From Streptomyces tsukubensis (GTDB lineage: Bacteria; Actinomycetota; Actinomycetes; Streptomycetales; Streptomycetaceae): 64,000 nt of DNA. Position numbers and translations under genes: made by a program. The stretch's first letter is position 1, and each line of letters starts with the position of its first letter. This document shows positions 26,418 through 35,143 of this stretch, piece after piece. The stretch is from the NCBI RefSeq assembly GCF_009296025.1, contig NZ_CP045178.1:2976001-3040000 (forward strand), in the 5' to 3' direction. The notes beneath the pieces are model-generated. The model made no database searches. It was not told the origin of the DNA and saw only the letters and a program-made list of their open reading frames with translations.

Positions 26418-26859
26418 CTTCGCCCTTCCGGCTGTTCCCGGCCGGAGTGGTCTCGCTCGCGCGGGGCGCGGTGAGAGTGGGGGGCGCGGAATGATGGCTG
26501 AGGGGAGGGAGCGTCGCTCGTCCCGTCACCAGAACGCGAGGCTCGTCGGTCGGGGCACGTATCCGTCACCGGCGGCCACCACTGGACGCGTGGTTCGCAT
26601 GGGGCCAAGTCTGTACCGAGTGGCGGCGGCGGACTGCACGCTGAGCGAAGAATCCGGGACCGCGAAAGACAGTAAACGAAGCGTCGCAGGACGGGCACAC
26701 GGGGTAACAGTTCGCGCCTTGGGCGGATACCGTGGGAGATGTCGCAGGGTGGGCCGCGGCACCCGGCCGAGCGGGGACTGTGGGCTCTCGGCCCCGCGGC
26801 CTCCCCGCCGTCAGGCATACGGCCCCCGCCCGCCCACTCGCTTAGGACGTGAACTCCCC

Positions 26860-27825
26860 ATGACCGCATCCGCAGGCGTCTCCCTGCCCCGTCGGACCGT
26901 CTTCGAGACGTCCGAGGCCGAACTGCTCGGCCAGTACCTGCGTGACGCCTACGGTTCGAATCTGCGCACGTCGGTCGTGAAGGCCGAGGCGTGCCGGCAC
27001 GTCCGCACCGACGCGGGGGACTTCGCCGTCGACGAGATGCGCCTTCCCGCCAGCTTCAGTTACTCCGCCGAGCTCCCGGACATCATCATCGCCGAGTCCC
27101 GCGGGGGTGAGCTGGAGCGCCGGCTCGGGCAGGAAAGTGACCGCGTCGTGGCCGGTGACGTCCTCATCTTCACTCAGCCCGGCCTCGACTACCGTGGCGA
27201 GTGCCACGGTTTCGACGCCCGCACGACCACGCTCACCACCGCCACGCTCGCCCTGGTCGCGGGCGAACCCGTGCGCTTCACCGACTACCGGCCCCTGTCG
27301 CAGGCCACCGCCCAGTTGTGGAAGCGCACCGTCGACTACCTCTCCCAGGACCTCCTCGACGTCCCCGAAGCCGCCGCCCAGCCACTGCTGAGGGACAACG
27401 CCGCCCGGCTGCTCGCGGCCACCGCCCTGAGCGTCTTCCCCAACAACGTCATGCACGACACCCGGTGCGAGACGGCCGCGGACCACCCCGCCGCCGCGTC
27501 CGCGCTGCTGCGCCGTGCGCGGGCGTTCATCGACGACAACGCGCACCGGGACATCGGGCTCTCCGACATCGCCGCGGCCGTCCACGTCACCCCGCGGGCC
27601 CTTCAGTACGCCTTCCGGCGGCACTTGGACACCACACCCACCGCCTACCTGCGGCGGGTCCGTCTCAATCACGCGCACGCGGCGCTGAAAGCCGCCACCC
27701 CGGCCTCGGGGGAAACGGTCACGACCGTCGCGGCCCGCTGGGGCTTCCTCAACCCCGGCCGTTTCGCCGCCGTCTACCGCCTGGCATACGGCCGGTCCCC
27801 CAGCCACACACTCAAATCCTGGTAA
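26860..27825 (+). CDS. AraC-family transcriptional regulator
   Basis: A 321-residue regulator. The C-terminal domain has both AraC helix-turn-helix units: IGLSDIAAAVHVTPRALQYA and VTTVAARWGFLNPGRFAAVY, ending YGRSPSHTL. The N-terminal 200 residues resemble the AraC ligand-binding domain of Streptomyces 'AraC_binding_2' type. ATG 26860 is the first start giving a sensible N-terminus. No divergent target gene is adjacent, so its regulon is unknown. Confidence 0.85.
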   Translation: MTASAGVSLPRRTVFETSEAELLGQYLRDAYGSNLRTSVVKAEACRHVRTDAGDFAVDEMRLPASFSYSAELPDIIIAESRGGELERRLGQESDRVVAGDVLIFTQPGLDYRGECHGFDARTTTLTTATLALVAGEPVRFTDYRPLSQATAQLWKRTVDYLSQDLLDVPEAAAQPLLRDNAARLLAATALSVFPNNVMHDTRCETAADHPAAASALLRRARAFIDDNAHRDIGLSDIAAAVHVTPRALQYAFRRHLDTTPTAYLRRVRLNHAHAALKAATPASGETVTTVAARWGFLNPGRFAAVYRLAYGRSPSHTLKSW

Positions 27826-27975
27826 GGATTTCGGCAGGGAGCGCTCCGGCCGCTTCGCCCCCTCGGGGCAGGCATATGCCGGATGGGCGGGGCACCGTAC
27901 GCCTCCCCCACCCGTTCTGTCCCAGTTTCCGGTAAGACCGACCCGGGAGGCACCTGCCGGGTAGATCTTGGATCC

Positions 27976-28686
27976 ATGAGCAGCACATGGCAGTCGGCCC
28001 ACTCCGTTCAGCGGCCCCCCGCGCGCCCGGGGCCCGGGTGTCCTCGGGACGTGCCTCGCCTGCCTCTCGGGCCGCGTCCCGCGTGGGGCGAGGAGGCGGC
28101 GGGGCGGGACGCGGCCACGGTGACGTCCGAGGGGGCCGACTGGCTCGCTCGCTCCACCCCGTATCCGCGCAGCACGCTCGCCCTGTGGCGGGAGCGGCCC
28201 CACGCTCCCCTCGTACTGCCGTGCGGCCGGGTCTTCGACATCGTGAACCTGCCCGTGGTCTTCGGGCGGCGCGTTCTGGACCGGCTGTGGGACGAGGGCC
28301 CCGGCTGCGGCCCTGTCGCCACCCACCGGGGCCGGCTGCTCGTCTTCGCGGCCCCCGGCACCGCGCAGCGCCTCCCCGCACTGCTGGAGTGGGAGGAGTG
28401 GGGCGGCTCCGCCCCGCACCCCGACGGTGGCTCCGTCGTGCCGCCGCTGCTCTGCCACGGCGCGGGAGACGCCGTGACCGCCCCGGCACTGAGTGCGGCG
28501 GGCGCCGCGGAGACCGCGCGGGGGCCGCGCTGGCTGGTCGCTCCCGATACCCGCCGTCCCTGGCTGCCGGGGCCCGAGGTACTGCTCTGGACCAGCGTGC
28601 GGGCGGCACGTGGGGCCGTCCGTATAACGATTTTTCCTCCCCGCGATCAGGGTGCTAATGTCTACGACGTCAGCAGGCGCCGCTAG
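27976..28686 (+). CDS. Primase/polymerase-N-terminal-like protein, overlapping tRNA-Lys
   Basis: A 236-residue protein resembling the short Streptomyces 'bifunctional DNA primase/polymerase' N-terminal proteins: ADWLARSTPYPR, VLPCGRVFDIVNLP, GPVATHRGRLLVFAAPGTA and PRWLVAPDTRRPW. The replicative catalytic triad of true primases is not visible, so enzymatic activity is doubtful. The frame runs into the tRNA-Lys gene and stops at TAG 28684-28686 inside it (10-base overlap). The last 20 residues may therefore be non-native. Confidence 0.65.
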   Translation: MSSTWQSAHSVQRPPARPGPGCPRDVPRLPLGPRPAWGEEAAGRDAATVTSEGADWLARSTPYPRSTLALWRERPHAPLVLPCGRVFDIVNLPVVFGRRVLDRLWDEGPGCGPVATHRGRLLVFAAPGTAQRLPALLEWEEWGGSAPHPDGGSVVPPLLCHGAGDAVTAPALSAAGAAETARGPRWLVAPDTRRPWLPGPEVLLWTSVRAARGAVRITIFPPRDQGANVYDVSRRR

Positions 28687-28750
28687 CTCAGTTGGTTAGA
28701 GCAGCTGACTCTTAATCAGCGGGTCCGGGGTTCGAGTCCCTGGCGGCGCA
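28677..28750 (+). tRNA. tRNA-Lys(CTT), copy 1
   Basis: 74-nt cloverleaf: acceptor stem GCGCCGC / GCGGCGC with discriminator A, D arm GCTCAGTTGGTTAGAGC, anticodon stem GCTGA / TCAGC with loop CTCTTAA (anticodon CTT), T arm GGGGTTCGAGTCCC. CCA is not encoded. Identical to the copies at 43313 and 47417. Confidence 0.95.
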
Positions 28751-28758
28751 CCGACAGT

Positions 28759-28790
28759 GAAAGGCCCCTCGCGAGAGCGAGGGGCCTTTC
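28759..28790 (+). terminator. tRNA terminator
   Basis: Perfect 14-bp stem GAAAGGCCCCTCGC / GCGAGGGGCCTTTC with a GAGA loop, 8 bases after the tRNA. Confidence 0.85.
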
Positions 28791-28799
28791 GCGTGCCCG

Positions 28800-28875
28800 C
28801 ACGCCGTACTCGCACGATCACGCCGTACTCGCACGATCACGCCGTACTCGCACGATCACGCCGTACTCGCACGAT
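28800..28875. repeat. 19-nt tandem repeat, four perfect units
   Basis: Four perfect copies of CACGCCGTACTCGCACGAT. The array ends on the stop codon of the leftward M6-type protease gene. There are no spacers, so it is not CRISPR. Confidence 0.9.
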
Positions 28876-30380
28876 CACGCGGTGGTGACCTGCACCGTCC
28901 AGCCGCCCGACGCGTCCCTGCCCTCGACGGCGACCTTCACGTGCGTGCCCGGCACGGTGAACGTCTCCCCCGTTTTGACCGGGGCGTCGGCGAGACCCGA
29001 TTGCACCGAGGCGTCCTGGCAGGCACCGGTTCCCGGGTGGCTGTCGTAGACCTTCACGGGACCGCCCCCCGACGAGACGCCGGAGCGCACCCGGTAGACG
29101 AGGACACCTTCCTCGCAGACGTCGGCGTCGTTGCCGGTGGCCGTACGGGCTTCGAGGGCCACGGCGCTGTCCTCCCCGGTGCGGACGACGGCGAGCCGGG
29201 TGCCCGTCGCGGGATCCGGGGCCGAGAGGGGTTCCAGGGTGAGACGGGCCGGGCCCGCCTCCTGTACGCAGGTCACCTGGTCGTCGCCGAGCCAGCCGAG
29301 CTTCCACTTGTGCCAGCCGAAGAAGTCGGGCGCGAGGCCGAACTGGCTGCCCATGACGTCCCAGTCCCCGACGTAGGTGTCCCAGTCGCCCTTGCCGTCG
29401 GCGGGACGGTGGTACAGATCGGGCAGGTCGTAGACGTGGCCCGTCTCGTGGGCCAGTACGTTCCTGTCGGGCGGGTGCTTCTCGAAGACCGTGACGACCC
29501 TGCCGATGTCGGTGCCGTCCGCGTGCAGCGGCCGGTCGAAGTTGACGACCTTGGTCGCGTCGGAGTCGACCCCTGGCGCGTCCGGGTCGGCCACGAAGTA
29601 CACGAGGTCGTAGCGGCTGAAGTCGACCTCGGGATCGGCCGCCGCGAGGGCGTCACGCAGATACGCGGAGCGGTGGGCCGCCGCCCAGTCGCGCTCTATG
29701 GCGTACGAGGTGGAGCTGTGCGGCATCTCGATCCACTTCGGCCGGGGGTCGACGCCCAGGTGGAACCTGCCGTAGGAGGCGCGGGCGTAGAAGCGGCTGG
29801 TGGCGGGGAAGTAGTCCCTGGTCAGCGCCTTCGGCGCGGTCCTGGGGGTCGCGTCGGGGAACGACAGGAAGACCATTACGGCGCGCTGTCTCCCCAGGGG
29901 ACGCGGATAGGCGTCGTTCCAGCTCGCCACCCCCTCCGAGTGATGGGCGGAGCTCCGCTCCAGCGCGCACGGGCCGATGTGCGGCTCGGCGAGGGCGGGG
30001 CCCGCGACCAGGGATGTCGCGGCCAGCGCGACCAGGGCGGTGAGAGCCGCGCCCGCGGTCCGCAGCCCCGAGGGCTCGGTGAGGAGCGACCGGAACCGCC
30101 CCCAGGGGCCGGCCGCCGTGTGCGGCCAGGGGCCGATCGCCGTACGCGGCCAGGGCCCTGCCGCCCGGTGGGACCAGGGCCCTCCGGTGCGGCGCGCCCA
30201 CGACTCCCCCGTACCGCCGCGTACGCCCCTTCGCGTACCGCCGCGGGCGCCCCTCTTCGCACTCCAGAAGCGGTGGCGCCAGGCCGTACGACAGCGGCGG
30301 GAGCGCTCCCCTGCGCGGGGTAGCCCCCTGGGGGGGAGCTGACGCTCCACGTCGACCTCCGGGTGGGGATGGCGGGACAT
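28875..30380 (-). CDS. Secreted M6-type metalloprotease domain protein
   Basis: A 501-residue protein. An unusual 110-residue basic N-terminus contains four GPW repeats (GPWSHRA, GPWPRTA, GPWPHTA, GPWGRF) before a hydrophobic export segment ending ALAEP. The catalytic zinc motif is NVLAHETGHVYDLPDLY (HExxHxxxxxD, as in M6/immune-inhibitor-A-like peptidases), followed by WDVMGSQFG with the Met-turn. The C-terminal 120 residues are beta-rich. It would act as an extracellular protease. The long pre-sequence makes the start uncertain; the signal peptide would fit better with a start nearer residue 90. Confidence 0.8.
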   Translation of the reverse strand: MSRHPHPEVDVERQLPPRGLPRAGERSRRCRTAWRHRFWSAKRGARGGTRRGVRGGTGESWARRTGGPWSHRAAGPWPRTAIGPWPHTAAGPWGRFRSLLTEPSGLRTAGAALTALVALAATSLVAGPALAEPHIGPCALERSSAHHSEGVASWNDAYPRPLGRQRAVMVFLSFPDATPRTAPKALTRDYFPATSRFYARASYGRFHLGVDPRPKWIEMPHSSTSYAIERDWAAAHRSAYLRDALAAADPEVDFSRYDLVYFVADPDAPGVDSDATKVVNFDRPLHADGTDIGRVVTVFEKHPPDRNVLAHETGHVYDLPDLYHRPADGKGDWDTYVGDWDVMGSQFGLAPDFFGWHKWKLGWLGDDQVTCVQEAGPARLTLEPLSAPDPATGTRLAVVRTGEDSAVALEARTATGNDADVCEEGVLVYRVRSGVSSGGGPVKVYDSHPGTGACQDASVQSGLADAPVKTGETFTVPGTHVKVAVEGRDASGGWTVQVTTA

Positions 30381-30409
30381 CTCACCCAGCTTGTGCCGCT
30401 TCGCGGTAA

Positions 30410-30424
30410 CTTACCCTGTTTGTC
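30410..30424. promoter_or_regulatory. Possible BldD box between the protease and cdgA genes
   Basis: CTTACCCTGTTTGTC matches 8 of the 10 informative positions of the BldD pseudopalindrome (nTnACnCWGnGTnAn). It lies about 300 bases upstream of cdgA and 30 upstream of the protease start. In S. coelicolor BldD controls cdgA; whether this is the site is untested. Confidence 0.3.
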
Positions 30425-30720
30425 TGGACCGGACGGGTGAGCGCGCTGATCCCAGCAATCCCCCGAGACGCTCACAGAACGTCACTAACGGTCGATCACG
30501 GAGCGAGTCGGGCGTCACGCGGACAGAATCAATCCGCCCCTGATCGGCGGTGTCCCTATGCGGGGGCCGGGTACGACGATGTGGCTGGAAGGGTCGTCCG
30601 GCGGGCCTCTATGATCGGCACACTTTCCCGCGCGGACACCGCTCGGGCACGGCCGCGTACGTCTTGGGCCGACCACCCGACGAGATCTGTACGAGCACAA
30701 CTGTCCTGCGGGAGCGAGCG

Positions 30721-32592
30721 GTGAGCGGAACCTCCGAAGGGCCGTCGCACGCGGCCGACACGGTCTCCGATGCCATCCGGCCGAACATCACGGAGCGTCA
30801 TGCCCTCGGCAGGACCGCGTCCGAGGCACACGACTACCGCGCCGCCTTCCACACCGCGCCGCTCGCCATGGCCGTCGTGGACGGCGAGGGCCTCGTCGTC
30901 ACGGCCAACGACGCACTGAACGCACTGCTCGGCGCCGACCCCGGCGAGCTGACAGGGCGCGTCGCGGCCGACCTGGTCGACCTGGTCTCCGACACCCGTG
31001 CGTGGCGCGTCTACAACGAGGTGCTGTGCGGGCGCCGCGCCCGGCTGCGGTGTACGCGCAGGCTGAAACACCCCGACGGGCACTCGCTCTGGGCGCAGGT
31101 CTCCGTGGCCCCGGTCCCCGAGGGCGGGCGGGTACTGCTCTCGGTACGGGACGTCAGCGCCCGCCGGGAACTCCAGGCCCGGCTGCGCCACCTCCAGATG
31201 CACGACCCCGTGACCCGGCTGCCCAACAGGACCCTCTTCTTCGAACGGCTGGCGGCGGCACTGGAGACCGGCGCCTACGCGGCTTCGGGCACCGGCCGGG
31301 TCGGGCTCTGCTATCTCGACCTGGACGGTTTCAAGGCGGTCAACGACACCCTCGGCCACCCCGTCGGCGACCGGCTGCTCGCCGCCGTCGCGGAGCGGCT
31401 CACGCGGTGCGCCCAGCATTCGGCGCGCGCCCCCGAGGGGGCGCCGCTGGTGGCGCGGCTCGGCGGGGACGAGTTCGCCCTGCTGGTCGAGGGCTCCACC
31501 GGCACGGAACAGCTCGCCCTCCTGGCGGGCAGCGTGCTCGACACGCTCAGGGAACCCTTCGACCTGTCCGGCCACCGCCTCTCGGTGTCGGCGTCGATCG
31601 GTGTCGTGGAGCGGCGCGCGGCCGGCACGTCGGCGACCGCGCTCATGCAGGCCGCGGGCACCACGCTGTACTGGGCGAAGGCCGACGGCAAGGCACGGTG
31701 GACGCTCTTCGACCCCGAACGCAACGCCCACCGCATGACACGGCAGGCGCTCTCCTCCGCGCTGCGCCCGGCGGTGGACGACGGCGAGTTCGTGCTGGAG
31801 TACCAGCCGCTGGTGGCGCTGGACGACGGCGGGCTGCGCGGGGTGGAGGCGCTGGTGCGCTGGCGCCACCCGCAGTTCGGGACGTTGCAGCCGAATCGGT
31901 TCATCGGACTGGCCGAGGAGGACGGCTCGATCGTGCAGCTCGGCCGGTGGGTGCTGCGTACGGCATGTTTCCAGGCGAGACGCTGGCAGCTCGACCACCC
32001 CGGGGCCCCCTCGGTCTTCGTGAGCGTCAACGTCGCCGTACGGCAGGTCTGGGACTCCGACCTGGTCGCGGATGTCGCCGCGGTCCTGTCCGAGACCGGT
32101 CTCGAACCCGGCCTGCTGCAACTGGAGTTGACGGAGTCCGCGGTGATGGGCTCGACGGGCAGGCCGCTCCAGGCGCTTCAGGAGCTGAGCGACATGGGCG
32201 TCATGATCGCCATCGACGACTTCGGTACCGGCTACTCGAACCTCGCCTACCTGAGCAGGCTCCCGGTCTCCGTACTGAAGCTGGACGGCTCGTTCGTACG
32301 GGGCTTCCAGTACGACGACGGGGCGCACCCGAGCCCCGCCGACGAGATGATCGTGGAAGCGCTGGTGCAACTCGCCCACCGCCTCGGCCTGACGGTCACG
32401 GCGGAGTGCGTCGAGACGAAGGGCCAGGCGGCGAGGTTGCGTGGCATCGGCTGCGACACGGGTCAGGGCTGGCTCTACTCACGCCCCGTGCCCCCGGACC
32501 GCATCTCGGAACTGCTGAACGCGCTGGAGACGACGAGGCGTTGCTGCCTGGGATGGCAGGGGGCGGCGGAGGGGCCCGCGGAGGCGGGCTGA
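30721..32592 (+). CDS. cdgA: PAS-GGDEF-EAL c-di-GMP enzyme
   Basis: A 623-residue cytosolic protein: PAS domain (AAFHTAPLAMAVVDGEGL, about 38-150), GGDEF domain with intact ARLGGDEFALL (Gly 248 to Phe 252) and EAL domain starting GVEALVRWRHP (about 376). EAL catalytic motifs are present: ELTESAVM, IDDFGTGYSNL and VLKLDGSFV, so both synthase and phosphodiesterase activities look possible. c-di-GMP governs Streptomyces development through BldD. The architecture and genomic position, not far upstream of the cslA locus, fit CdgA; RmdA has the same layout and is the alternative. GGGAG precedes GTG 30721. Confidence 0.8.
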   Translation: MSGTSEGPSHAADTVSDAIRPNITERHALGRTASEAHDYRAAFHTAPLAMAVVDGEGLVVTANDALNALLGADPGELTGRVAADLVDLVSDTRAWRVYNEVLCGRRARLRCTRRLKHPDGHSLWAQVSVAPVPEGGRVLLSVRDVSARRELQARLRHLQMHDPVTRLPNRTLFFERLAAALETGAYAASGTGRVGLCYLDLDGFKAVNDTLGHPVGDRLLAAVAERLTRCAQHSARAPEGAPLVARLGGDEFALLVEGSTGTEQLALLAGSVLDTLREPFDLSGHRLSVSASIGVVERRAAGTSATALMQAAGTTLYWAKADGKARWTLFDPERNAHRMTRQALSSALRPAVDDGEFVLEYQPLVALDDGGLRGVEALVRWRHPQFGTLQPNRFIGLAEEDGSIVQLGRWVLRTACFQARRWQLDHPGAPSVFVSVNVAVRQVWDSDLVADVAAVLSETGLEPGLLQLELTESAVMGSTGRPLQALQELSDMGVMIAIDDFGTGYSNLAYLSRLPVSVLKLDGSFVRGFQYDDGAHPSPADEMIVEALVQLAHRLGLTVTAECVETKGQAARLRGIGCDTGQGWLYSRPVPPDRISELLNALETTRRCCLGWQGAAEGPAEAG

Positions 32593-32706
32593 GGCGGCGG
32601 GGCGGTCACGCGGGGTCACGCGGCTGCCCGCGCCCGGCCGGGCGGACAGCTCCGGGCCGCACACCAGTCGTACCTCAGCCGTACATCCGTACCCGCGTGC
32701 GCGGGT

Positions 32707-32741
32707 GGGCCGCGGCCCGGGGGGCTCCCCGGTCGCGGCCC
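32707..32741. terminator. Terminator hairpin between convergent genes
   Basis: 8-bp stem GGGCCGCG / CGCGGCCC with a 19-base loop, between cdgA and the leftward LLM oxidoreductase. Confidence 0.55.
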
Positions 32742-32771
32742 GCCCTCACGTGTGGTGGGTGCGGCCGTCCG

Positions 32772-33854
32772 CTACAGCGTCGGCATCCCGTACGCGTCGG
32801 CGATGAGTTCGTACGAACGCAGCCGTACGGATCCCGTGTGCGCGTTGGCGGTGATCATCATCTCGTCGGCGCCCGTGCGCTTCTGGAGGGCGTTGAGCCC
32901 GTCGCGCACCTGGTCGGGCGTGCCGTGGATGACGTTGGAGTTCCAGCTGTCGACGAAGTCGCGCTCCATCTCGCTGAAGTCGTACGCCGCCGCCTCCTCG
33001 GGGGTGGGCACGAGGCCGGGGCGGCCGGTGCGCAGCCGCACCATGTTGAGGGCAGCCGCCAGGACCTGCCGCTCCGCCTCCTTCTCGTCGTCGGTGGCCA
33101 GGGCCGAGACACCGATCAGGGCGTACGGCTCGGACAGCACCTCGGAGGGCCGGAACGACTCGCGGTACAGGTCGAGCGCCGGAATCGTGTTCTGCGCCGA
33201 GAAGTGGTGGGCGAACGCGAAGGGCAGGCCCAGCATCGCGGCGAGGCGGGCACTGAAGCCGGACGAGCCGAGCAGCCAGACCGACGGGCGCGCCGGGGAC
33301 TGGACACCGCCGGGAGAGGTCGCCTGGACCGGCCCGGGAACCGCGTGGATCTTGGCGTACGGGTGGCCGTCGGGGAAGTCGTCGTCCAGGAACCGGGTCA
33401 GCTCCGCGAGCTGCTGGGGGAAGTCGTCCGCGCCCTCGTTCATCCGGTCGGTCCTGCGCAGCGCGGCGGCGGTCGCACCGTCGGTACCGGGCGCGCGGCC
33501 GAGACCGAGGTCGACGCGGCCGGGGGCCATGGCCTCCAACGTGCCGAACTGCTCGGCGATGACCAGCGGCGCGTGGTTGGGCAGCATGACGCCGCCCGAG
33601 CCGAGCCGGATGCGCTCCGTGTGGGCGGCCATGTGCGCGAGGATCACGGCCGGTGAGGAGGAGGCCACACCGGGCATGGAGTGGTGCTCCGCCACCCAGT
33701 ACCGGTCGTAGCCCCGCCGCTCGGCGAGCCCGGCGATCTCCACCCCGGTCCGCAGCGCCTCGGAGGCGGTGACGCCGGACCCCACGGTGACCAGGTCGAG
33801 TACGGACAGGGGTACGGGGGCAGAGCCTTGCGCCGTGCCTCGGATCGCGTCCAC
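32772..33854 (-). CDS. LLM-class flavin-dependent oxidoreductase
   Basis: A 360-residue TIM-barrel protein of the luciferase-like monooxygenase family: YWVAEHHSMPG, IRLGSGGVMLPNHAPLVIAE, GRVDLGLGRAPGTD and WLLGSSGFSA. This set is typical of the MsnO8-like FMN subgroup. It uses reduced FMN (or F420) to oxidise an unknown organic compound. It lies next to the EutA-like/amidase group and is transcribed in the same direction as the two isomerase-like genes, but 250 bases separate it from them, so membership in that pathway is only possible. Confidence 0.85.
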   Translation of the reverse strand: MDAIRGTAQGSAPVPLSVLDLVTVGSGVTASEALRTGVEIAGLAERRGYDRYWVAEHHSMPGVASSSPAVILAHMAAHTERIRLGSGGVMLPNHAPLVIAEQFGTLEAMAPGRVDLGLGRAPGTDGATAAALRRTDRMNEGADDFPQQLAELTRFLDDDFPDGHPYAKIHAVPGPVQATSPGGVQSPARPSVWLLGSSGFSARLAAMLGLPFAFAHHFSAQNTIPALDLYRESFRPSEVLSEPYALIGVSALATDDEKEAERQVLAAALNMVRLRTGRPGLVPTPEEAAAYDFSEMERDFVDSWNSNVIHGTPDQVRDGLNALQKRTGADEMMITANAHTGSVRLRSYELIADAYGMPTL

Positions 33855-34106
33855 CGGTGTGTGCCTCCTGCTGCTCGGGTACGTCCACCCGCCAGAGGCG
33901 GGCCGCTGCTCCCGACGACAACAGGAGGCAATCTCCGGTTATTCCCGGTCCGGCTGTTCCCGACGGGTGGCTGAGATCGTTCCCGGCGGTGGCCCCGGTC
34001 GCTTCCCCCGGCGGGCCCCGGCCGCTCCCCCGAGCCGCTTCGGTCAGCTCCAGCGGCGGCGCTCCGGGGCGGCGGGCGACCGGTGCCCGTGCTGAGCCCC
34101 GCCCCG

Positions 34107-34838
34107 TCAGGCCGTCTCCGGCGGGAGCTGGGTGAAGAGGGTGCCGAGCGACGGCTCCCGCACGGTCCGCCCTGACAGCCGCAGCGCCTCCCGGACGGTG
34201 ACCTGGTTGGCGGTGAGGACGGGTTTGCCGAGCTCCGACTCCAGGTCGCGGAGGTGGGCCGCGGTGTGCAGCGCCGTGTCGGGAAGCAGGACCGCCTCCG
34301 CGTCGGGGTGGTCGCCCGCCCTGGCCAGGGCCAGTACCTCCGCGCGCCCCCAGGTGCCGACCTCGGCCGCCGTGATGATGCCGCTGCCGTGCGTGGCCAC
34401 CACCTCGGCCCCCGCGGCCTTGAGGAACGTGACGAAGTGGGCGGCCACGTCCTCCGGATAGGTGGCGGCGACGGAGACCCTTCGCACCCCCAGCTCCCCC
34501 ACCGCGTGGGCGAAGGCGAAGGAGGTGCTTGAGGCGGGGAGCCCGGCGCTCTGCGCGAGGGTGCGGACCTGCTCGTGGGCGCCTTCCCAGCCGTAGACGA
34601 AGCTGCCGCTGGTGCACGCCCAGACGACGGCCTCCGCCCCGGCGAGCCGTAGCTCCTCGACGCCGGCGGCCAGTCGGCTCGCGGAGCCCATTTCCAGGAG
34701 GGCGTCCACCCGGTGGGCGTCCTCTCCGATGTCCGTGTGGGTGAGGGCGAGCCTGATGTCGCTGTCGAGCAGCACTTCGATGCGCGGGTAGTCGTCCTCG
34801 GCGGAGTGGCCCGGATAGAGGAATCCGAGTGTGGTCAC
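34107..34838 (-). CDS. Maleate-isomerase/EutA-like Asp/Glu racemase superfamily protein, second Cys missing
   Basis: A 243-residue protein of the maleate cis-trans isomerase/arylmalonate decarboxylase group. The first catalytic Cys is in VVWACTSGSFV. The second active-site motif, normally SCTNL, reads LLPDTALHT, so the second Cys is replaced. One-Cys members of the superfamily include arylmalonate decarboxylase-like enzymes, so a decarboxylase or other non-racemising activity is plausible. It lies 300 bases downstream of the two-Cys paralogue at 35141. Role in the nearby amidase/Ehu cluster is inferred. Confidence 0.75.
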   Translation of the reverse strand: MTTLGFLYPGHSAEDDYPRIEVLLDSDIRLALTHTDIGEDAHRVDALLEMGSASRLAAGVEELRLAGAEAVVWACTSGSFVYGWEGAHEQVRTLAQSAGLPASSTSFAFAHAVGELGVRRVSVAATYPEDVAAHFVTFLKAAGAEVVATHGSGIITAAEVGTWGRAEVLALARAGDHPDAEAVLLPDTALHTAAHLRDLESELGKPVLTANQVTVREALRLSGRTVREPSLGTLFTQLPPETA

Positions 34839-35078
34839 CTGCAGCCTCCCCAGCGTGCGGTTCGGTGTTCCTGGGTGCGGCGGACCCGGGGGCGGACCCG
34901 CCGCACGGTGAGTCTCCCTTACAACTGCCCGGTCGGCGCCGCTTCAAGGGGCGGGCGGCGCGGCTTTTGATCGACGGGCCGAAGCGGCGTTCGCCGGGTA
35001 AGGGGTCCCTGCGACAGCGGCGGCCCGGCCTTCACCCGGCGCTCGCCCCGGCTTTTTCGACGGAGGCCGGGCCGCCCC

Positions 35079-35143
35079 TCAGGGGTCCTTGCAATAGGGG
35101 AGTCCGATCAGGCCGCGGGGGCCCATATTGCAAGGACCCCTCA
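35079..35143. repeat. 65-bp palindromic element, copy A
   Basis: Perfect 16-bp inverted repeat AGGGGTCCTTGCAATA (35081-35096) with its complement at 35126-35141 around a 29-base centre. Nearly the same element occurs in opposite orientation at 57789-57853, including the centre. The right arm supplies the stop codon of the leftward gene at 35141. It could act as a terminator or be a small non-autonomous mobile element. Confidence 0.8.

Larger units (their letters stand above)
26226..26859. other. Long leader/intergenic region before the AraC regulator
   Basis: About 630 bases containing the two hairpins listed separately and no supported gene. The right half should hold the AraC promoter. Confidence 0.4.

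Noticed and set aside
28800..28875. Regular repeat array resembling CRISPR
   Set aside because: The 19-nt units are directly adjacent with no spacers, and no cas gene is present. The nuclease at 20062 is Cas4-like only in fold.
30381..30720. c-di-GMP or c-di-AMP riboswitch before cdgA
   Set aside because: I looked for the conserved cores of these riboswitches and did not find them.
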